A stretch of 64,000 nucleotides of DNA from Acidovorax sp. RAC01 (GTDB lineage Bacteria; Pseudomonadota; Gammaproteobacteria; Burkholderiales; Burkholderiaceae_C), in contig NZ_CP016447.1 of assembly GCF_001714725.1 (NCBI RefSeq), positions 4,025,501 through 4,089,500 on the forward strand, in the 5' to 3' direction. Each line of letters opens with the position of its first letter. The first letter of the stretch is position 1. The position numbers and the translations under genes were made by a program. The notes below the pieces were generated by a model. The model searched no databases. It saw only the letters and a list, made by a program, of their open reading frames with translations, and was not told where the DNA came from. Shown here piece by piece: positions 1 through 7,978 of this stretch.

Positions 1-127
1 CGATGGCCACCCGGCGCACGGCCAGGGCGGAGTGCGGCAGCGGCCCCGGAGCCGCAGGTTCTGGTGTGGGAGTTGGCGACTCGGCTGGCGACGCCAGGGC
101 CGGGGTGATGGTGAGGTCAGCGGGCAT
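1..127 (-). CDS. partial gene of unknown function, cut by the left edge
   Basis: An ATG at the high-coordinate end opens a frame that stays open to the window edge. The visible 42 residues begin MPADLTITPAL, continue as a Pro/Ala-rich, probably disordered leader, and turn to LAVRRVAI at the edge, which looks like the first beta strand of a folded domain. The product cannot be named from this stub. It runs in the same direction as the RHS remnant and the sugar dehydrogenase upstream of it. It could also be a chance GC-rich frame. Confidence 0.4.
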   Translation of the reverse strand, partial: MPADLTITPALASPAESPTPTPEPAAPGPLPHSALAVRRVAI

Positions 128-203
128 GGATGGAGACTACATCCAAACAGGGGTACGGGCGGACTGCATGGGCTGAAACAGGCCTATAGCGTGTGGGCCG
201 GGC

Positions 204-446
204 CCGCAAAAGCGCCTTGCTCAGGAAGAAGCTTGGAAGCTGCTCGATCAGGCTCTGCGGTTGTGCCTCGGGCTGGTCAGCGTCTTCGTCGTCGGCCAGC
301 AGGTTGTTGAGGTTTTTGGCGCTGCCCTGTTTGCCGGTGGGGCTGTACAGGGGCTCGGTTTTAAACACGCGCTGGCCCAGGCCGTTGTGGGCGTATTGCG
401 TGGTGGGCGCCCCATCGGTCACCCGTTCAATACAGAGCGAAGCCAC
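204..446 (-). pseudogene. RHS/YD-repeat protein remnant
   Basis: The minus-strand frame contains IERVTDGAPTTQYAHNGLGQRVFKTEPLY followed by a polar Asp/Glu/Gln-rich stretch ending near LIEQLPSFFLSKALL. The pattern 'TQYAHNGLGQRVFK' is the YD/RHS repeat signature (Y-x-N-x-L-G-x-R-V). Full RHS proteins run over 1000 residues; only about 80 codons with this character remain. The frame stays open into low-complexity sequence on both sides with no plausible gene ends. I read it as a decayed RHS core fragment left against the 3' end of the sugar dehydrogenase, not as an expressed gene. Confidence 0.6.
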
Positions 447-463
447 GGCCCGGCGGCAAGCCC

Positions 464-1636
464 TCAGCGCTCCCGCTGCAACTGCAGCAACTTCCCATCC
501 CGGCTGTCGGTCAGCAGGTAGATGAACCCGTCCGGCCCCTGCCGCACATCGCGGATGCGCCCGCCGTTGCCTTCCAGCAGCTTCTGCTCGCGCACGACCT
601 TGCCGCCATCCAGTTCCAGTCGGTGCAGGGTGCCGAACTTGAGCGACCCCACCAGCAGGCTGCCCTGCCATGCGCTGCCGTAGCGGTCGCTGGTGACGAA
701 CGCCATGCCCGAGGGCGCGATGGAAGGCACCCAGTAATGCAGCGGCTGCTCCATGCCCGCTTTGGCGGTGCCCTCGCCCACCTTGCCGCCGCCGTAGTTC
801 TCGCCGTAGGTGATCGCGGGCCAGCCGTAGTTGCGGCCGGGTTGCGGCACGTTGATCTCATCGCCGCCCTGGGGGCCGTGTTCGTGCGTCCACAGCTTGC
901 CATCGGGCCCCAGCGTGGCACCCTGCGGGTTGCGGTGGCCGTGGCTCCATATCTCGGGCAAGGCCCCGGCCTGCCTGGCATAGGGGTTGTCGGCCACCGG
1001 CGCGCCATCGGGCGTGATGCGGACGATCTTGCCGTGGTGGTTGTCGAGCTTTTGCGCATCGTCCTTGCGGTGGTAGCGTTCGCCGAGCGTCAGCCACAGG
1101 TTGCCGTCTGCCGCCTGGACGATGCGGCAACCAAAGTGCAGGGAACTCTCGACCTTGGGCTGCTGGCTGAAGATGACCTGTACGTCCTGCAGGCTGCGTG
1201 CATCGGCCGACAGGGTGGCACGGGCCAGCGCCGTGCTGCTGCCCGGGGCGCCTGCGCCCGCAGGTTCGGAAAAGCAGAAAAATATACGACGGTTGGTCTC
1301 AAAACGGGCGTCCGTCACGACATCCAGCAGGCCGCCCTGCCCCCCGGCTGCCACGCGCGGCACTCCCGCCAATGGCGCGCTGAGCTTGCCAGCGGCGTCC
1401 ACCACGCGCAGGCTGCCGGGCCGCTCGGTGACCAGGAACTGGCCTCCTGGCAGAAAAGCCACCGCCCAAGGGTTGGACAGGCCGGTGGCCACCGTTTGAA
1501 GCGAAACACCGGACGGCGCGGGCTGCGCGATGGCAAGCGTGCCCGCACCCAGCAGAACCGTCAGGATCAAGCTTGCAGAGCGTGCAGAACGTACAGAGCT
1601 GGCAGGCCATGGTGCCAAAAGTGGAGTCAGACGCAT
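464..1636 (-). CDS. secreted PQQ-dependent sugar dehydrogenase family protein
   Basis: This 390-residue protein belongs to the glucose/sorbosone dehydrogenase (soluble aldose sugar dehydrogenase, YliI-like) beta-propeller family. Members oxidise aldose sugars in the periplasm with PQQ as cofactor. Visible family features include NPWAVAFLPGG near the mature N-terminus, LTLGERYHRKDDAQ, a conserved EIWSHGHRNPQG block with the active-site His, and EHGPQGGDEIN followed by NYGWP. A hydrophobic signal peptide (SLILTVLLGAGTLAIAQ) precedes the propeller. I start at the internal Met (MRLTPLL) because the upstream part of the frame reads through non-conserved sequence. It diverges from the NlpC/P60 gene. 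No PQQ synthesis genes lie nearby and the substrate is unknown. Confidence 0.85.
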   Translation of the reverse strand: MRLTPLLAPWPASSVRSARSASLILTVLLGAGTLAIAQPAPSGVSLQTVATGLSNPWAVAFLPGGQFLVTERPGSLRVVDAAGKLSAPLAGVPRVAAGGQGGLLDVVTDARFETNRRIFFCFSEPAGAGAPGSSTALARATLSADARSLQDVQVIFSQQPKVESSLHFGCRIVQAADGNLWLTLGERYHRKDDAQKLDNHHGKIVRITPDGAPVADNPYARQAGALPEIWSHGHRNPQGATLGPDGKLWTHEHGPQGGDEINVPQPGRNYGWPAITYGENYGGGKVGEGTAKAGMEQPLHYWVPSIAPSGMAFVTSDRYGSAWQGSLLVGSLKFGTLHRLELDGGKVVREQKLLEGNGGRIRDVRQGPDGFIYLLTDSRDGKLLQLQRER

Positions 1637-1816
1637 CAGTCGGTGTTCCTGAGAAAATGGGTGGAGCCAGACGGTCGCCCTGCGCATTGGCCCGGGTCAA
1701 CAGTGCGGTGGTGGAACCCCTGCCTGCACCATCCGCCAAACGGTACGCTTTGATTCCAGTCAGCACGTCCGCCCATTTTGGAGGGGCTGCGGCAGAGCGT
1801 GATACCCTTCGCCCCC

Positions 1817-2365
1817 ATGTCTAAATGGTTATGCGCTCTTCTACTGGCCTGCACCTGTGCAGCCCAGGCTGCCCCCCAGGCAGCACCGCCGGACGAAATG
1901 GACCGCCTGCTGGCCGACAAGGGCCTGCTCAGCCGCCTGGAAGGCGTAAGCCAGACGGTGGCAGACCGCACCACCGGGCTGGTCGTCAATGCCATGGGTT
2001 TCCTGGGCGTGCCCTACAAGCGTGGGGGCAACAGCGCCGAAACGGGCTTCGATTGCAGCGGTTTCGTGCGCGCCATCTACGAGCAGACCGTGGGCCTTTT
2101 GCTGCCCCGCCGTGCAGACCAGCAAGCCGCAGCCACTGAAGTCATTGACCGCAAGGATCTGCAGCCGGGCGATCTGGTGTTCTTCAATACCATGCGCCGC
2201 AACTTCAGCCATGTCGGCATTTACGTGGGCGACGGCAAGTTCATCCATTCCCCTCGCAGCGGCGCCCAGGTGCGGGTAGAAGACATGGCCACCGCTTACT
2301 GGGCCAAGCGCTTCAACGGCGCGCGGCGCGTCGCAGCCGACGCGGAAGTCACAGCCGCCAAGTAG
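1817..2365 (+). CDS. NlpC/P60 family cell-wall peptidase
   Basis: This 182-residue exported protein belongs to the C40 (NlpC/P60) peptidases, which cleave D-Glu-diaminopimelate bonds in peptidoglycan. A signal peptide (MSKWLCALLLACTCAAQA) leads to a short helical spacer and then the catalytic domain. The domain shows GVPYKRGGNSAETGFDCSGFV with the nucleophilic Cys, then FSHVGIYVGDGKFIHSPRSG carrying the catalytic His and the third polar residue. The ATG at the signal peptide was chosen over an in-frame start 13 codons upstream that adds non-signal residues. A rho-independent terminator follows directly. It is divergent from the sugar dehydrogenase. Confidence 0.9.
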   Translation: MSKWLCALLLACTCAAQAAPQAAPPDEMDRLLADKGLLSRLEGVSQTVADRTTGLVVNAMGFLGVPYKRGGNSAETGFDCSGFVRAIYEQTVGLLLPRRADQQAAATEVIDRKDLQPGDLVFFNTMRRNFSHVGIYVGDGKFIHSPRSGAQVRVEDMATAYWAKRFNGARRVAADAEVTAAK

Positions 2366-2387
2366 CCAACCCTCGCCCCACAACCCT

Positions 2388-2410
2388 GCCGCCTGCGAGG
2401 CGGCTTTTTT
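2388..2410 (+). terminator. rho-independent terminator after the NlpC/P60 gene
   Basis: GCCGCC and GGCGGC form a perfect 6-bp GC stem around the loop TGCGA, followed by six T. It lies 22 bp after the NlpC/P60 stop and before the convergent small periplasmic gene. Confidence 0.85.
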
Positions 2411-2430
2411 GTGCGCGGCAGCGGTCCCGG

Positions 2431-2820
2431 TCAGGGCTTGACGACATAGGTCGTCTCCGTACTCCGCACCGGCCCGCCTACGATGTTCACCGGGCGCGCA
2501 TCGGGGTTGCGCAGCATGGCGCGGGCTGCGTCCATGTCAGCCTGGTAGCGGGCGCGGGCTGTCGACTCGCAGCCCTTGCGATCTGCAACTGCCATGGCTC
2601 GACACTCTTCAAGACTTACTTTGAGACCGCCCCCCGCCTCGCGGATGGCAGTCTGGTAGCGCTGTTGGGGGGTCGTGTCGGGCATAGCGCCCCGCTCAAG
2701 CGAGGCTTCGTCGCTCTGCGCCAGGGCAGGCAGTGCCGTGACGAGGGTCGATAGAACAACCGCAGCGCACCACTGGCCAGCAGTGCGCCCGGGGCGTCGG
2801 GCTGCATGAAGGGATTTCAT
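2431..2820 (-). CDS. small exported protein of unknown function
   Basis: A 129-residue protein with a clear signal peptide (TAGQWCAAVVLSTLVTALPALAQ). The mature part is short, hydrophilic and alpha-helical: RYQTAIREAGGGLKVSLEECRAMAVADRKGCESTARARYQADMDAARAML. Its two cysteines (EEC and KGC) could form a disulfide. The start ATG has GGAAAG at a suitable distance upstream, and the longer frame beyond it has no conserved character. I do not recognise a named family. It resembles short periplasmic helical proteins common in Comamonadaceae, but that is inference. Confidence 0.7.
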   Translation of the reverse strand: MKSLHAARRPGRTAGQWCAAVVLSTLVTALPALAQSDEASLERGAMPDTTPQQRYQTAIREAGGGLKVSLEECRAMAVADRKGCESTARARYQADMDAARAMLRNPDARPVNIVGGPVRSTETTYVVKP

Positions 2821-3070
2821 AAAAAGGCACTTTCCGTGGGCTGGCTGGCGCGGGTGCGGCAACCTGTAAACCTGAATGTACCGGCCAGTCCGGCACCTTG
2901 CAGGCAGGTTTTTACCCCACCCCGCTGTCAGCAAAATGCCATGCAAAACCGCACCGCCCCTGCCCGCCGCGGGACGCCCAGACTGCCGCTTGTCCGACAA
3001 GGTGCCCCGGCACCGGTTCGTAGAGTGGGATGAACACGGGCATTCATAACAACAAGCGAGGTGAACACAC

Positions 3071-3322
3071 ATGCTGTCCCTGAGCGGAACGCTGCTGGTC
3101 GGCCTCTTGGTAGGGGTTTTGGCCCGGGTGCTGAAACCTGGCACCGACACCCTGGGCTGGGTGGTGATGGGGTTGCTGGGGATTACCGGCGCGCTGCTGG
3201 CCACCTATGTGGGGCTGGCCACGGGCTGGTACAACCAGGGCGAGGCCAGCGGGTGGATCGCCAGTACGGTGGGGGCCATGCTGCTGGCGGGCATCTTCAG
3301 CCTGACGACCCACAATCGGTAA
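3071..3322 (+). CDS. GlsB/YeaQ/YmgE-type stress membrane protein
   Basis: This 83-residue inner-membrane protein has the pattern of the transglycosylase-associated (YeaQ/YmgE) family. It has three hydrophobic segments separated by short Gly-rich turns: LLVGLLVGVLARVL, GWVVMGLLGITGALLATYVGLA and WIASTVGAMLLAGIFSL. Family members are small stress-induced integral membrane proteins without known enzymatic activity. A GCGAGGTG ribosome-binding site sits 8-10 nt upstream of the ATG. It stands alone, convergent with the Bug receptor gene. Confidence 0.85.
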   Translation: MLSLSGTLLVGLLVGVLARVLKPGTDTLGWVVMGLLGITGALLATYVGLATGWYNQGEASGWIASTVGAMLLAGIFSLTTHNR

Positions 3323-3391
3323 TGAGCAACCTCCGCCACAAGGGCATGCACCGCAGCCGGCAGTGCATTGGCCCCTTCTGGTGCGCCTGGA

Positions 3392-4408
3392 TCAGTCCGC
3401 CTTGAAGCCCGTCGCGGCTACCGCCTTACCCCAGGTCACCGTGTCCGCCGCGATGATCCGGCCAAATTCAGCCGCGCTGGTGCCTGTGGCCTTGAAACCC
3501 GCCTCTTCCAGCTTCGCCTTGCCGTCGGGCGACTGCACCGCCTTCATGATGTCGGCACTGAGCCTGGCCACGATGGGTGCGGGCGTATTGGCTGGCGCAA
3601 CGATGCCGAACCACGACGAAAACTCGAGGTTGGCGTAGCCCTGCTCCTTGATGGTGGGCACATCCGGCAGGGCATTGGTACGGGTGGCGCCGGTGGTGCC
3701 CAGGGCCAGCAGCTTGCCAGACTTCACCTGCGGTGCGGCCAGGCCCACGCTGGCAAACACGCCCTGCACGTCACCGCTGAACAGGCCACCCAACGCATCG
3801 GCAGTGTTCTTGTAGTGCACCGGCTCGGGCTTGAGCTTGACGGCATCGCCAAACATGAAGGCGCCGAAGTGCCCCGGCGTGCCTGCACCGAAGGTGGCCA
3901 GGAACAGGCCCTTTTGCTGCTGGGTCCAGGAGACGAAGTCCTTGACGTTGCGCGAAGGCACCTTTTGCGGGTTGATGAGCAGCGCGAAGTCTGAAGTGAC
4001 CACCTGGCTTACCGGCACGAAGTCCTTGACGGGGTCGTACGGCAGCTTGTTGTAACTGCTGGGGGCAATGCTCAGCTGGCCTGTTTCGCCCAGCATGAGT
4101 GTGTAGCCGTCGGCGGCCGCCCGGGCGGCCTCGCCGGCAGCAATCAGGCCGCCCGCACCGGGCTTGTTGTCGACGATCACACCCTGGTTGCCCCAGCCCT
4201 CCGAGAGTTTTTGCGCCAGCAGCCGCGCCACGATGTCCGGCCCCGTGCCCGCCGGAAACCCCACGATGATGCGCACGGGTTTGCTGGGGTACGCGGCAGC
4301 GCCGGTGGCAGTCTGTGCATGCGCGCCTGCAAAGGGCACGGCCAGGGTGGCGGCGATGGCTGCAGCCAGCAATGCACGGCGGCCGCAAGGGGTGAAAGCT
4401 TGGTTCAT
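3392..4408 (-). CDS. Bug/TctC-family solute-binding protein
   Basis: A 338-residue periplasmic receptor of the tripartite tricarboxylate transporter (Bug) family. After a signal peptide (RRALLAAAIAATLAVPFAGAHAQ) come YPSKPVRIIVGFPAGTGPDIVARLLAQKL and NKPGAGGLIAAGEAARA, the two N-terminal hallmarks that bind a carboxylate ligand, followed by LPDVPTIKEQGY and the lobe-2 pattern ending in ADTVTWGKAV. Members bind carboxylates or related small molecules; most are orphans without adjacent tctAB, as here. It is the distal gene behind a DUF3237 protein, in a unit divergent from a LuxR-type regulator. The ligand is unknown. Confidence 0.9.
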   Translation of the reverse strand: MNQAFTPCGRRALLAAAIAATLAVPFAGAHAQTATGAAAYPSKPVRIIVGFPAGTGPDIVARLLAQKLSEGWGNQGVIVDNKPGAGGLIAAGEAARAAADGYTLMLGETGQLSIAPSSYNKLPYDPVKDFVPVSQVVTSDFALLINPQKVPSRNVKDFVSWTQQQKGLFLATFGAGTPGHFGAFMFGDAVKLKPEPVHYKNTADALGGLFSGDVQGVFASVGLAAPQVKSGKLLALGTTGATRTNALPDVPTIKEQGYANLEFSSWFGIVAPANTPAPIVARLSADIMKAVQSPDGKAKLEEAGFKATGTSAAEFGRIIAADTVTWGKAVAATGFKAD

Positions 4409-4496
4409 GGATGTCTCCGTCTGGTTTTGTGGGGGATGGATCGAAAAGGCGTGGCCTGAAAGCGCAGGCTCTGGGGCTCGGGCGAAGGCTGTGCCA

Positions 4497-4973
4497 TCAG
4501 GCCAGTTCAAAGAACCGCATGGCCACGGCGTCGGGATAGCGGGCCCCCGAGCCAACGAACATGCGCTCGGCGATCCAGCCCAGGCTGGCCGAGGCCGTCT
4601 CGAAGCTCGGTGCACAGCGAAAGTAGATCTGCGCAGGGTCCACAGGCTCGCCGCGCACCAGCTTGGCAATCAGCTCGGCCGGACCTGACCGTACCGCCCG
4701 GTTTTGTACATAGATGAAGTCCCCGCCATCGGTTTCGAGCACATAGCGGGCATCCAGTTCGGAGAGCCGGTCGTTCACGATGAGCTGGAAGTCCGCACCG
4801 CCTGGCACCACGCGGGCGCTCCAGCCGTTGCCGCTGGCCGTGCCACCGGTGATGGGAATCAGCCGCCGCAGGCCGTGCACCGTGTGGCCCACCTCCTGCG
4901 GTGTTCCGACCTGCACGCGCAGGTCGGCAAAGAACCGGAGCCGGGGTTCGGGCTGCGATGATGGGTCAGACAT
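4497..4973 (-). CDS. DUF3237 (UPF0311) family protein
   Basis: A 158-residue cytoplasmic protein matching the DUF3237 beta-barrel family: LRFFADLRVQVGTPQEVG, ITGGTASGNGWSARVVPGGADFQL, ARYVLETDGGDFIYVQNRAVRSGP, and YFRCAPSFETASASLGWIAERMFVGSG near the end. The family fold is known but its reaction is not. Members often sit beside aromatic-compound or carboxylate catabolism genes. It lies 88 bp upstream of the Bug receptor gene in the same direction, so the two probably form one unit, and it diverges from the LuxR-type regulator. Confidence 0.85.
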   Translation of the reverse strand: MSDPSSQPEPRLRFFADLRVQVGTPQEVGHTVHGLRRLIPITGGTASGNGWSARVVPGGADFQLIVNDRLSELDARYVLETDGGDFIYVQNRAVRSGPAELIAKLVRGEPVDPAQIYFRCAPSFETASASLGWIAERMFVGSGARYPDAVAMRFFELA

Positions 4974-4992
4974 GGCGAAACGTGTGGAAAAT

Positions 4993-5006
4993 TAGTTATA
5001 GAACTA
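4993..5006. promoter_or_regulatory. dyad between DUF3237 and LuxR-type genes, candidate operator
   Basis: TAGTT-ATAG-AACTA is a perfect 5-bp-arm dyad located 20 bp upstream of the DUF3237 start, in the 230-bp divergent intergenic region. It is AT-rich against a GC-rich background. A role as binding site for the divergent LuxR-type regulator is inferred from position only. Confidence 0.35.
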
Positions 5007-5203
5007 GCGTAAATCCGGTTGTGCACAGGGCCTGTCATCCCAGAGGATGACAACGCCATGACATCCCACCCGCACCCCGCCCGCCAACCCGCCGCAGCCA
5101 TGTCGCTGCTGGCTGCGCCGCGCGCCGCTCAACCCGAAGCGACCTGCATCGCCCTGTGGCACGCCGGAGCATGCCAACGCTTCCAGTCCCCAGGGGCAGC
5201 ACG

Positions 5204-6070
5204 ATGAGGCAATGGCTGCCGGCACGCGCACCGGCGTCGGCGCAGGCCAGCGCCGCGGCGGGGCGTGCAGGGCAAGCGCTGGCCAACATGGTGCTGCGGC
5301 TGGGCGAGCCCGGTTTTGCCGGTGGCCTGTTGCAGGACCTGGCGCCCGTGCTGCCCGCGGCTTCGTGGGCGGTGTACCGCACGGGCCAGCGCTGCAAACC
5401 CACGCTATTCATGTCAGCCAGCCATGGCGTGCCCGACACCACGCAGGACTGCTGGTGGGCGTACCTCTCGGGCCCCTACCGCAACGACCGCACCTGGGGC
5501 CGCACATTTGACGATGCGCCCACCCAGCCGCTGACCCAGCTGTGCCACGTCACCGCACGCGAGGTCGAGGGCGAACACCGCGCCCGCGTCTACGAGGCCC
5601 ATGGCGTGGCCGAGCGGGTTTCGGTGGTGGATTACGAGGACGACGGTTCGGTCTTTGCCGTCAACTTCTACCGCCACCAGCACCAGCAGGCCTTTCGCGA
5701 CAGCGACCTCTGCGGTTTTGAAGAGGTAGCCCCCGTTTTGCTGGCATTGGCCCGCAAGCACATTGCGCTGGCGCACCCCCTGGCCGGTGCCCGCGCACCT
5801 GCCGTGCACAACCAGCCGCTACTGACCCGTGGCCGAACGCTGCCCTGCCATCTTCCTGAACTGCGCGAGCGCCTGCTGCGCACACAGCACGACCTGACCG
5901 ACCGCGAACTCGACGTGTGTGCACGCCTCTTGCAAGGCATGACGCACGAGGGCATCGCGAGCGATCTGGGCCTGGGCGTGCCGACCGTCAAGACCTACCG
6001 CAACCGGGCCTTCACACGCATGGGCATCCACTTTCGCAACGAGCTGTTTGCGCGGGTGCTGGGCGGGTAA
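5204..6070 (+). CDS. LuxR-family transcriptional regulator
   Basis: A 288-residue regulator with a C-terminal GerE/LuxR helix-turn-helix: LTDRELDVCARLLQGMTHEGIASDLGLGVPTVKTYRNRAFTRMG. The N-terminal 200 residues form an unrecognised sensing domain with aromatic-rich segments (SWAVYRTGQ, CWWAYLSGPYRNDRTWG). There is no response-regulator receiver. AGGGGC lies at good spacing before the chosen ATG; GTG at 5156 and ATG at 5171 are alternatives. It is divergent from DUF3237 and the Bug receptor, so it probably controls them in response to a small molecule. Confidence 0.8.
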   Translation: MRQWLPARAPASAQASAAAGRAGQALANMVLRLGEPGFAGGLLQDLAPVLPAASWAVYRTGQRCKPTLFMSASHGVPDTTQDCWWAYLSGPYRNDRTWGRTFDDAPTQPLTQLCHVTAREVEGEHRARVYEAHGVAERVSVVDYEDDGSVFAVNFYRHQHQQAFRDSDLCGFEEVAPVLLALARKHIALAHPLAGARAPAVHNQPLLTRGRTLPCHLPELRERLLRTQHDLTDRELDVCARLLQGMTHEGIASDLGLGVPTVKTYRNRAFTRMGIHFRNELFARVLGG

Positions 6071-6416
6071 CACCCAAGGCAAGTCCAGGGGGCAGAAATG
6101 ACCGGGCGGCGCTGCTGACAAGGCACCTCAAGCTGCCCTTACAAGCTGCGCCATCGCCCCTTTTGCAGGTCCAGCGCCAGCACAACGCCGTGGCTTTTTG
6201 CGAATCGGCTTCGCCATGGTCTGAGGGAGCTACCACGCACGACAGCGCTTTGTTCTCGTGCTGCGACCCACACCTTTTCTGCATGAGAAGGCAAAGGGGC
6301 CGTCTTCAATCGCTGCAATTCGGCGCTGCTTCATCCCCGCTTAATCTTGGCCGCGTCCAATGCAGTTCGTGGGCAGTCAGTCCACATGTTTCAACCCACT
6401 GACACCGATACTCACC
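6071..6416. other. 345-bp intergenic region without a recognised gene
   Basis: No convincing coding frame, RNA gene or terminator with a T-tract was seen between the LuxR-type gene and the PepSY gene. It presumably contains the promoter of the PepSY/cytochrome/two-component cluster. Confidence 0.5.
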
Positions 6417-6674
6417 ATGAAACTGCATATCACCGCCCTTGTTCTCGCCCTTGGTTCTACCGCTGTCTTCGCAGGCCCCACCTGCAATGTTCCAGAAGAA
6501 AAATGGATGAAAGAAGCCGACTTCAAGACCGGACTCGAAAAGCAGGGCTACCAGATCCGGACCTTCAAGGTCAGCAAAGGCAAGTGCTACGAAATTTATG
6601 GTTTTGACAAAGCGGGCAAGAAGGTGGAAATCTATTTCGACCCCGCCACTGGCGCCGAGATGGAGCGCAAGTAA
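6417..6674 (+). CDS. exported PepSY-domain protein
   Basis: An 85-residue protein with a signal peptide (MKLHITALVLALGSTAVFA) and a single PepSY-like domain. The domain reads CNVPEEKWMKEADFKTGLEKQGYQIRTFKVSKGKCYEIYGFDKAGKKVEIYFDPATGAEM. The ending 'G-x-x-V-E-I-Y-F-D-P-x-T-G' is the family hallmark, and two Cys could form a disulfide. PepSY domains act in the periplasm as regulatory or ligand-binding modules. The ATG that starts the signal peptide was chosen over one 19 codons upstream. It leads a co-oriented cluster with cytochrome b and two-component genes, a recurring arrangement in proteobacteria. Confidence 0.85.
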   Translation: MKLHITALVLALGSTAVFAGPTCNVPEEKWMKEADFKTGLEKQGYQIRTFKVSKGKCYEIYGFDKAGKKVEIYFDPATGAEMERK

Positions 6675-6724
6675 GCCTCAACCCAGCTCCCCGCCCCGCC
6701 CCTCGCCAGCACCCCGATTTGCCC

Positions 6725-7270
6725 ATGAAGCCCGTTCCTCTGCACCACCCCAATGCCGCCACCAAGGTGTGGGACCCGTTCATCCGCATTTTTCACTGGA
6801 GCCTGGTGAGCTGCGTGGTGCTGAACCAGTTTGTTCTGGAGCCTGGTGAAACAGCGCACGAGTGGGTGGGCTACACCGCCAGCGCACTGGTGCTGGCAAG
6901 GCTGGTCTGGGGTTTTGTGGGCAGCCGGTACGCGCGGTTCAGCGACTTTTTCCCCACCCCGCGCAAGCTGGCACGGCACCTGGGTGCGCTTCGCCATGGC
7001 GAACATCCGGTCTACCTGGGCCACAACCCCCTCGGGGCGCTGATGATGCTGGCTTTGATGGCCATCGTGCTTGCCCTGGGCGTGACGGGGTGGATGCAGA
7101 CCACCGACGCGTTCTTTGGCGAAGAATGGCTGATCGAGTTGCACGAGGTGCTGGCCAACGGGCTGCTGCTGGCGGCAGGGTTGCACGCTGCGGCGGCTAT
7201 TGTGATGGGACGGCTGGAGCGGGTGCGCCTGGTACGGGCCATGGTCACCGGCACCAAACAGCATTTTTGA
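6725..7270 (+). CDS. cytochrome b561-type membrane protein
   Basis: A 181-residue four-helix di-haem cytochrome b (Ni/Fe-hydrogenase / b561 superfamily). VWDPFIRIFHWSLV supplies a haem His in helix 1, and ETAHEWVGYTASALVLARLVWGFVGSRYARFSDF is the characteristic helix 2. Helix 3 is GALMMLALMAIVLALGVTGWM, and helix 4 carries ELHEVLANGLLLAAGLHAAAAI with two more His. It would pass electrons across or within the inner membrane, with an unknown partner. ATG 6725 is chosen; a TTG two codons earlier is possible. It lies between the PepSY gene (50 bp) and the response regulator (14 bp), suggesting one transcript and a redox input to the signalling pair. Confidence 0.88.
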   Translation: MKPVPLHHPNAATKVWDPFIRIFHWSLVSCVVLNQFVLEPGETAHEWVGYTASALVLARLVWGFVGSRYARFSDFFPTPRKLARHLGALRHGEHPVYLGHNPLGALMMLALMAIVLALGVTGWMQTTDAFFGEEWLIELHEVLANGLLLAAGLHAAAAIVMGRLERVRLVRAMVTGTKQHF

Positions 7271-7284
7271 GGGATCAGGCTCGC

Positions 7285-7974
7285 ATGCGACTCTTGCTGC
7301 TGGAAGACGATCACACTCTGGGCGAAGGCTTGCGGGACTATCTGCAGCAAGACGGCTACCTGGTGGACTGGTGCACCACCCTGGCGCAAGCCCGGGGCCT
7401 GGTCACCGAGCCCTATGACGCCTGGCTGCTGGACTGGAACCTGCCCGATGGCTCCGCCCTCGAGTGGCTGCGCAGCCTGCGCGCCAAAGGGGCCAAAACA
7501 CCCGCCCTGGTGCTGACCGCGCGGGACATGCTCAGTGACCGCATCCATGGCCTGGACAGCGGCGCTGACGATTTTCTGGTCAAGCCCTTTGCCCCCGAAG
7601 AGCTGTGTGCCCGGCTGCGTGCCCTGTCCCGCCGGATGACCGGCGGCACGCCCAGCAAGGCGTTTGGCGCCTTGGAAGTGCTGCTGGCCGAAAAGGAAGT
7701 TCGGCTGCTTGGCCAGCGTGTGGAATTGACCGCCCGTGAGTGGGCGGTGCTGGAGGCGCTGGTGTTGCGTGCCGGTCGCACGGTCTCCGCGTCGGATCTG
7801 GAAGCCCTGGTGCTGGGGCTGGACAGCGATCTGTCCAGCAACGCGCTGCAGGTGCACGTGTTCAATCTGCGCAGCAAACTGGGCAAGGACGTGATCCAGA
7901 CGGTGCGGGGCATGGGCTATCGCATGCCTGGACCCACCTCCCCGGCGACATCGCTGCCAACCCCTGCAGGCTAA
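7285..7974 (+). CDS. OmpR/PhoB-type response regulator
   Basis: A 229-residue DNA-binding response regulator. The receiver domain begins MRLLLLEDDHTLGEGL, with the acidic pair and the phospho-acceptor Asp50 in AWLLDWNLPDG, then LVLTARD and the conserved Lys in DDFLVKPF. A winged helix follows (VELTAREWAVLEALVLRAGRTVSASDLE ... NALQVHVFNLRSKLGKDVIQTVRGMGYRM), typical of the QseB/PmrA branch. It ends 4 bp before the histidine kinase, its evident partner, and follows the cytochrome gene by 14 bp. Confidence 0.93.
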   Translation: MRLLLLEDDHTLGEGLRDYLQQDGYLVDWCTTLAQARGLVTEPYDAWLLDWNLPDGSALEWLRSLRAKGAKTPALVLTARDMLSDRIHGLDSGADDFLVKPFAPEELCARLRALSRRMTGGTPSKAFGALEVLLAEKEVRLLGQRVELTAREWAVLEALVLRAGRTVSASDLEALVLGLDSDLSSNALQVHVFNLRSKLGKDVIQTVRGMGYRMPGPTSPATSLPTPAG

Positions 7975-7978
7975 CGAC

